DNA of 64,000 nt, taken from assembly GCF_004793545.1 (NCBI RefSeq), contig NZ_SRYA01000009.1:58277-122276 (forward strand), read 5' to 3'. Shown here piece by piece: positions 59,392 through 64,000 of this stretch. The notes below the pieces were generated by a model. It was not told where the DNA came from, searched no databases, and worked only from the letters and a program-made list of their open reading frames with translations. The DNA comes from Petralouisia muris. GTDB taxonomy: Bacteria > Bacillota > Clostridia > Lachnospirales > Lachnospiraceae. Position numbers and translations under genes: made by a program. How positions within the stretch are numbered: the stretch's first letter is position 1; each line of letters starts with the position of its first letter.

Positions 59392-60885
59392 ATGCGGGAA
59401 AAAATAGAGCGAAGGAGAAAACGGAGAATTATCATAGGAAGTATCGCAGGAATTATCCTGCTGTTGGCTGCCGTTTATTTCGGTATGGCTTTATATTTCA
59501 AAAGCCACTTTTTCTTCCGAACCAGAATCAATGGGTGGAAAGTAGGCGGTATGAGTCTGGAAAAGGCGGAAGAAAAGGTAGGCGAAGGCGTGGAGGATTA
59601 TCTTTTGACTGTTTTTGACAGAAAAGGAGAGAAGCATCATATTTATGGGCAGGACATTGCATGTGAATATGTGCCGGACGGTTCTGTGGAGAAGCTGTTG
59701 AAGGTCCAGGAGCCGATCCGCTGGATTCTGGCGGTTTTTGAACCAGTAAAAGACGAAGTTCCGATTACCATGAAATATAAAGAAGAATTAATTTCTAATG
59801 CAGTATCAAGAATGGACTGCTTCCAGGAAGAAAGTATAATTGAACCAGAAAATGCGGAGATTCGGCTGGGGGACGACGGGTATTATATTGAGCCGGAAGA
59901 AATGGGGACCCATATGATATTTGAGAATGTACTGGAGAAGGTAAAGCAAGCGGTTTCCGCAGGGGACTCAGAAGTGAGCCTGACAGATGAAGATTACATA
60001 AATCCGGAATATACGCAGGAAAGCCCAAAGGTTACAGAAACCATGGAGCGGATTACGCGCTATGAGAATGCAGAGATTACTTATGAAATTAAAGACTATG
60101 AAGAAAAACTGACCAAGGAGCAGATCCGTGAATTTATTCAGCTTGGGGACAATTACAGTGTTTCCCTGAAAACAGATGAAATTGAAAAATATGTGCAGAA
60201 TCTTGCAAGCACTTATAATACCTATGCAGACGTCCGCTCCTTTAAAACTTCTTCTGGAGATACGGTGGAAATCGGCGGAGGAGATTATGGCTGGATTGTA
60301 AATAAGCCGAAAGAGGCGGAACAGATTGCCGCGGATTTGGAGGCCGGGGAACCGGTAAGCCGGGAACCTGTATATTCTCAGCGTCCCTTTGCAGAGGGAA
60401 AGGATGATATCGGGAATACTTATATCGAGATAGATTATACCAAACAGCATCTGTGGTATTATGAAAACGGCAGCCTGGTAGTGGAAACAGATGTGGTGAC
60501 AGGCAATATCAGCCGGAACAATGGTTCTCCGGATGGGGTGTTCAAAATCGTGTATAAAGAAAGCCCGGCAGTGCTGAAAGGCGAGGATTATGAGTCGGAT
60601 GTTACTTATTTTATGCCCTTTGCCTATAATGTGGGAATTCATGATGCATCCTGGAGAAATGGAAGATTCGGCGGCGAAATATATAAAAGCAGCGGTTCCC
60701 ATGGCTGTATCAATGCGCCGTTAGAGGTGGCAACGATTCTTTATGAAAAAGTAAAAGTGGGAACGCCGGTGATTGCCTTTTATCGGGAAGAGGTGGAATT
60801 ATCTGCGGAAAACGCCAAGATTTCCAATGCATTTTCTTATGTAGATCCAGAGAAGGAAAAAGAAGAAGCCGGGCAGGAGCAGTAA
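59392..60885 (+). CDS. L,D-transpeptidase (YkuD) with peptidoglycan-binding-like domain
   Basis: 497 residues from ATG 59392; the GGAGGAGGA site lies six bases upstream, while the ATG at 59386 abuts it. A basic N-terminus and membrane anchor (about 14-35) are followed by two repeats of a VanW-associated/PG-binding-4-like module (about 55-310; starting RTSRINGWKVGGMSLEKAEE-like). The YkuD domain (about 340-470) has YIEIDYTKQHLWYYENG and HDASWRNGRFGGEIYKSSGS, then the catalytic SHGCINAP. It should make 3-3 cross-links or attach groups in peptidoglycan outside the membrane, bypassing PBPs. The acidic C-terminus (EKEKEEAGQEQ) is low complexity. Confidence 0.92.
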   Translation: MREKIERRRKRRIIIGSIAGIILLLAAVYFGMALYFKSHFFFRTRINGWKVGGMSLEKAEEKVGEGVEDYLLTVFDRKGEKHHIYGQDIACEYVPDGSVEKLLKVQEPIRWILAVFEPVKDEVPITMKYKEELISNAVSRMDCFQEESIIEPENAEIRLGDDGYYIEPEEMGTHMIFENVLEKVKQAVSAGDSEVSLTDEDYINPEYTQESPKVTETMERITRYENAEITYEIKDYEEKLTKEQIREFIQLGDNYSVSLKTDEIEKYVQNLASTYNTYADVRSFKTSSGDTVEIGGGDYGWIVNKPKEAEQIAADLEAGEPVSREPVYSQRPFAEGKDDIGNTYIEIDYTKQHLWYYENGSLVVETDVVTGNISRNNGSPDGVFKIVYKESPAVLKGEDYESDVTYFMPFAYNVGIHDASWRNGRFGGEIYKSSGSHGCINAPLEVATILYEKVKVGTPVIAFYREEVELSAENAKISNAFSYVDPEKEKEEAGQEQ

Positions 60886-60925
60886 AAGATAAAATTATTT
60901 TGGTATAGAAAAGGTGCAGGGAAAA

Positions 60926-61981
60926 ATGGAAAAGACAGAGATTTATGGAACAATTGGCCCTGCCTGTGCAAAACAGGAAATACTTACAGAAATGTTTCGT
61001 TTGGGAATGACCGGAGTCCGTCTCAATATGTCCCATACAGAACTGGAAAAATGCCGGGAATGGACGGAAATGGTTCTATCCGCTGCCAGTGCAGCCGGAA
61101 TCCATCCCCGGCTATTAATTGATTTGCGGGGGCCGGAGCTTCGGATTGGACACTTGAAGGAACCTGTGAAACTGCAGGAAGGAAAAGGAATAAATCTGCG
61201 GAAAATGGAAGAGGAAGAGCTTTTGCCCAAAGTTCTCAGTAATGGGAGAAAAAATTCCAGTTTCGAAACAGATATTCCAGTGCCCGGTATCGTTTTTCCT
61301 TACTTGCAAAAGAGGCAGGAGGTGCTGCTGGACGATGGAAAGATCCAGCTTGAGATAACCGAAATTTCCGAACAAGCTGCTTGCTGCAGGATCATCCGCG
61401 GCGGCTTGCTGCAGTCGAAAAAAAGCATAGCTCTGCCGGGAACAAGAATGCATTTACCGGCATTGACAGAAAGTGATAGAAGAAATATCCGAAATGCAAA
61501 ATCTCATGGAGTTACCGGAGTGATGCAGCCGTTTGTGCGAAATGCGCAAGATTTACAGGATTTAAAACAGGAATTAAAAAATGTAGAGGCTTCTGATTTA
61601 GAAGTTTTTGCAAAAATAGAGAATATGGAAGGCGTGGAACGCCTGGAAGAACTGCTTCCCTATGCAGATCAGATTGTGATTGCAAGAGGCGATCTGGGAA
61701 ATAGTATGCCTTTGTGGGAACTGCCCGCAGTGCAGGAGGAAATTGCACAGAAATGTAAAAAAGCCAAAAAACCGTTTATGGTAGTTACTCAAATGCTGGC
61801 CTCCATGGAGAAGAATCCTGTCCCCACACGGGCAGAAGTATCTGATATTTTCCGTGCGGTACAGGAGGGAGCCGCCAGTGTCATGGTAACTGGGGAAACT
61901 GCTGTGGGGAACTATCCAAAAGCAGTCATCCAGTATTTGTCCAATACTGTGAAGGCGGCAAAACAGTATTTGCAGAAATAA
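60926..61981 (+). CDS. Short pyruvate-kinase-family protein lacking the C-terminal domain
   Basis: 351 residues from ATG 60926 (AAAGGTG upstream; GTG 60914 is an alternative). It has the barrel of pyruvate kinase with its inserted B domain: EIYGTIGPAC, VRLNMSHTE, LLIDLRGPELRIG, catalytic Lys in EVFAKIENMEG, metal site IARGDLGNSMP, and VTGETAVGNYPKAV. The ~120-residue C-terminal allosteric domain of normal enzymes is absent, and N-terminal motifs differ (IYGTIGP for IVCTIGP, LNMSH for LNFSH). It could be an unregulated enzyme or act on a different substrate. A normal pyruvate kinase gene probably lies elsewhere. Confidence 0.82.
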   Translation: MEKTEIYGTIGPACAKQEILTEMFRLGMTGVRLNMSHTELEKCREWTEMVLSAASAAGIHPRLLIDLRGPELRIGHLKEPVKLQEGKGINLRKMEEEELLPKVLSNGRKNSSFETDIPVPGIVFPYLQKRQEVLLDDGKIQLEITEISEQAACCRIIRGGLLQSKKSIALPGTRMHLPALTESDRRNIRNAKSHGVTGVMQPFVRNAQDLQDLKQELKNVEASDLEVFAKIENMEGVERLEELLPYADQIVIARGDLGNSMPLWELPAVQEEIAQKCKKAKKPFMVVTQMLASMEKNPVPTRAEVSDIFRAVQEGAASVMVTGETAVGNYPKAVIQYLSNTVKAAKQYLQK

Positions 61982-61998
61982 ATACATGTCTTAGTTCT

Positions 61999-62856
61999 TT
62001 ATGCTTCCCAGCGTCCGCTTGCGCCGCAGGGAAGCGTCAGGCCGGTGGAAGAGACCAAAAGACCGATTTCCTGGGCGTCTATGGTTCCATAAAATTTTCT
62101 CAATTCTGTGCCAAGCATATAGGCAAGCACTGCAGGCTGCAGACCGGTGGTGTAAGAGTTGATCAGAAAGAACAGAGGCTGATCAGAAAGAAGCCTGGCG
62201 CATAATTTTACCAGAGGAAATACAGCGTCTTCAATTTTCCAGATTTCCCCTTTGGGGCCTCGCCCATAAGAAGGCGGGTCCATAATAATAGCGTCATAGT
62301 GATTATTCCGCCTTAATTCACGTTCTGCAAATTTTACACAATCATCTACAATCCACCGGATGGGCGCGTTAGAGAGGCCGGAGGAAACGGCATTTTCCTT
62401 TGCCCAGGTAACCATTCCTTTGGAGGCGTCCACATGGGTGACGCTTGCTCCGGCAGCGGCAGCGGCAACGGTAGCGCCTCCGGTGTAGGCAAAGAGATTC
62501 AAAACTTTTACCGGCCGGTTTGCATGTTTGATTTTCTCGCTGAACCAGTCCCAGTTGACTGCTTGTTCCGGAAACAGTCCGGTATGCTTGAAATTAAATG
62601 GCTTTAGATGAAATGTCAGGTTCTTGTAATGCAAATCCCATTGTTTGGGTAAATCGAAAAATTCCCATTCTCCGCCTCCTTTTTTACTGCGGTGATAATG
62701 GGCGTTTCTCTGTTTCCAACCGTTGTTGGTCCGAGGAGTGTCCCAAATGACCTGAGGGTCCGGTCTGACAAGAAGGTACTTCCCCCAGCGTTCCAGTTTT
62801 TCTCCCTTGGAGCAATCTATTACTTCGTATTCTTTCCAGTTATCTGCAATCCACAT
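61999..62856 (-). CDS. Class I SAM-dependent methyltransferase (RlmI/RlmL-like fold)
   Basis: 285 residues. The SAM-binding motif LNLFAYTGGATVAAAAAGA (about 125-143), acidic loop HVDASKGMVTWAKENA, and catalytic motif IIMDPPSYGRGP match the RNA cytosine-C5 or guanine-N2 methyltransferase group of the RlmI/RlmK type. No PUA domain is present; the N-terminus (about 1-110) is a short beta-rich region. An rRNA target is the usual guess but is not proved. AAGGAAAGGA precedes ATG 62856. It converges on the pyruvate-kinase-like gene with only 17 bases between stops. Confidence 0.85.
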   Translation of the reverse strand: MWIADNWKEYEVIDCSKGEKLERWGKYLLVRPDPQVIWDTPRTNNGWKQRNAHYHRSKKGGGEWEFFDLPKQWDLHYKNLTFHLKPFNFKHTGLFPEQAVNWDWFSEKIKHANRPVKVLNLFAYTGGATVAAAAAGASVTHVDASKGMVTWAKENAVSSGLSNAPIRWIVDDCVKFAERELRRNNHYDAIIMDPPSYGRGPKGEIWKIEDAVFPLVKLCARLLSDQPLFFLINSYTTGLQPAVLAYMLGTELRKFYGTIDAQEIGLLVSSTGLTLPCGASGRWEA

Positions 62857-62987
62857 AAACGCTGTCCTTTCCTTGTGTATCTATTTTGTCCCATTGTAGC
62901 ACAGTGGAGAAAAGATGAAAAGGGAATTTTATCTCATAGGAATTTAAAAATTCATTTTAGGTTAGTGATTTTTTTCTGCAAAAATTA

Positions 62988-63016
62988 TTGCGATGCCGTG
63001 GAAAAAGTGCTAGAAT
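62988..63016 (+). promoter_or_regulatory. Candidate promoter with extended -10
   Basis: TTGCGA (62988-62993), 17-base spacer ending TGC, and TAGAAT (63011-63016). The TGN just before the -10 strengthens it. No credible gene start follows before the terminator at 63123-63147. Confidence 0.55.
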
Positions 63017-63021
63017 AACAA

Positions 63022-63147
63022 CCATAAATTAGAATACAAATAATAAACAAGACGAGTGTTTATATGTATAGTGAGACAATGGATGTGGATTGCAGCCAAT
63101 TTAGGAATACTAGATTATTGAGAAAAAGCCCTTAAAAAGGGCTTTTT
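63022..63147 (+). ncRNA. Candidate small RNA bounded by a promoter and a terminator
   Basis: A transcript starting about seven bases after the -10 at 63011-63016 would run about 125 bases to the terminator at 63123-63147. The only frame inside is 23 codons from ATG 63064, without a ribosome site and ending in the hairpin. Nothing recognised as a known RNA family. A 13-base stretch (63083-63095, ATGTGGATTGCAG) is identical to the start of the neighbouring methyltransferase coding sequence on the other strand. Confidence 0.35.
63123..63147 (+). terminator. Intrinsic terminator
   Basis: AAAAAGCCCTT (63123-63133) and AAGGGCTTTTT (63137-63147) form an 11-bp perfect stem with a three-base loop and built-in T-run. 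Confidence 0.9.
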
Positions 63148-63214
63148 ATATTCAAGTGTATGGGGTGACGGAGGATAGAGTGTGTATGGGGCAATTACAG
63201 TGGGAGAAATATTG

Positions 63215-63849
63215 TTAACTGAGCAAGAAAAGAATGATTTTATTTTTTGATGGTAATGTGCAAAACTTACGAATAGTGACAAAGTTACAGATATTAAATG
63301 ATGCTTATGGGGCAAATTTTACATATAGAAGAAGGGGATAAAGTATTATCAAGGGTTCGCATGTTCAGAAATTATACACAAGGTTATTTATTTGAGAAAG
63401 CTATTAATGAATTTATGGATAATTATGACAGTATTATGAATGGAACCTATAAAAAAGAATTGTTAGATTCCCATAAAGATTTTGTTCACTATTTGAAGAA
63501 AGATGTAACAGGAAAATATTGTTTTAGTTGTCATGAGGTTTTGGCATTAGAATTGGTAGGCGATAAAGTAATAAAAACGTTGTTGGATGTTTTTGTATCA
63601 GCTTTAACAGAAAGTAACGTGAAAGAATTAGAAAACTCTGCATTGTTTCAGGGGAAAATATATAGTTTAATTTCTTCTAATTTTAAATATATTGCTCTTC
63701 ATGATTATAATCGAAATTGCCAAATGAAACTTAAAGATATTGGTGTGTATGACAAATTACGTTTAGTTGTAGATTTTATTTCTGGAATGACAGATTCATA
63801 TGCAGTCAATTTGTATAAAGAATTAACAGGGATAAGCCTTCCACAATAA
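63215..63849 (+). pseudogene. Broken dGTPase (HD-domain dNTP triphosphohydrolase) remnant
   Basis: Three pieces in different frames follow the order of a dGTP triphosphohydrolase. The first, from 63215, reads LTEQEKNDFIF. After a shift in the T-run near 63239-63248 comes FDGNVQNLRIVTKLQILND (to about 63330). Then a frame open from 63298 ends with FSCHEVLALELVGDKV and LVVDFISGMTDSYAVNLYKE, the typical dGTPase C-terminus. The N-terminal HD metal-binding part is missing altogether, so no activity is expected. The longest open piece (63298-63849, 183 codons) lacks a good ribosome site. The region is visibly more AT-rich than the rest of the window, which suggests a decayed acquired gene. Confidence 0.7.
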
Positions 63850-64000
63850 AATATTATTGGAAGAATGTTAAGTTATTAAGATACATTGAGTATTGAGATG
63901 ACTAGAAAGGATAATATGATTAGTTTTGTTTATTAATCATATAACTATGATGTTGGGGTCAAAAGCCCCGCTATAGTACCTTGAAAAGTTCATATATTTT
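63850..64000. other. AT-rich window end without a recognised gene
   Basis: No reading frame of note. ATGATTA/TAATCAT forms a short inverted repeat near 63917-63941, and GGGG/CCCC lie close together near 63955-63970. Nothing further can be supported. Confidence 0.5.

Noticed and set aside
63064..63135. 23-codon open frame in the candidate small RNA
   Set aside because: No ribosome binding site, and it runs into the terminator stem; no protein similarity recognised.

Overview
The window looks like chromosome of an anaerobic, spore-forming gut Firmicute, most likely a Lachnospiraceae (Clostridium cluster XIVa) member. Supporting content: GlgD, SpoVT, DUF4321, NrdD/NrdG, a short pyruvate-kinase-like protein, several glycoside hydrolases, AGGAGG-type ribosome binding sites and Firmicute two-component systems. 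Genus and species cannot be set from sequence alone. No rRNA, tRNA, CRISPR array or intact insertion sequence was seen.

Layout. 1-6.1 kb: the 3' end of glgD, a SNF2-family helicase, and a convergent OmpR-type two-component system (TCS). A ~120-130 bp repeat lies on both sides of this block in inverted orientation. 6.1-13.4 kb: an operon for a sugar-type ABC importer (an unusually long lipoprotein plus two permeases, no ATPase), then a membrane fusion protein and a MacB/FtsX-like membrane protein, also without an ATPase. An 11-bp-period repeat array in front of it is a likely OmpR-family operator. 13.5-16.0 kb: DUF4321, an ArsC/Spx-like protein, acylphosphatase and a two-domain PPK2. 16.1-27.3 kb (island A): LytTR regulator, GHKL kinase, a circularly permuted membrane-tethered GH3, a small membrane protein, GH2, GtrA and a GH3 with a special tail. 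27.4-36.1 kb: spoVT, a wrecked mgtE, polysaccharide deacetylase, tcdA, SbcD/SbcC-like genes and a class A PBP. 36.2-44.6 kb (island B): a second LytTR/GHKL pair, tailed GH3, GtrA and permuted membrane-tethered GH3. 44.7-52.8 kb: an orphan hybrid kinase and a Bce-like module (ATPase/permease plus kinase/regulator). 52.9-63 kb: ROK glucokinase, a Big2/NlpC-P60 protein, nrdDG, an orphan PAS-like protein, an L,D-transpeptidase, a short pyruvate kinase and a methyltransferase. After 63 kb an AT-rich stretch holds a possible small RNA and a broken dGTPase.

The most interesting content is the pair of paralogous islands A and B. Each has an AgrA/AgrC-like TCS without agrB or agrD. Each has direct-repeat sites resembling LytTR operators just upstream of its first glycosidase gene. 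Each has one GH3 predicted to be tethered outside by two membrane segments, one predicted cytoplasmic GH3 with a shared C-terminal tail, and a GtrA-type flippase-like protein. My inference is a TCS-controlled system that handles a glycoside, perhaps a lipid-linked one, on both faces of the membrane. The substrate is unknown. Several convergent gene pairs share strong hairpin terminators, and two related long palindromes (about 28.0 and 47.2 kb) look like one intergenic repeat family.
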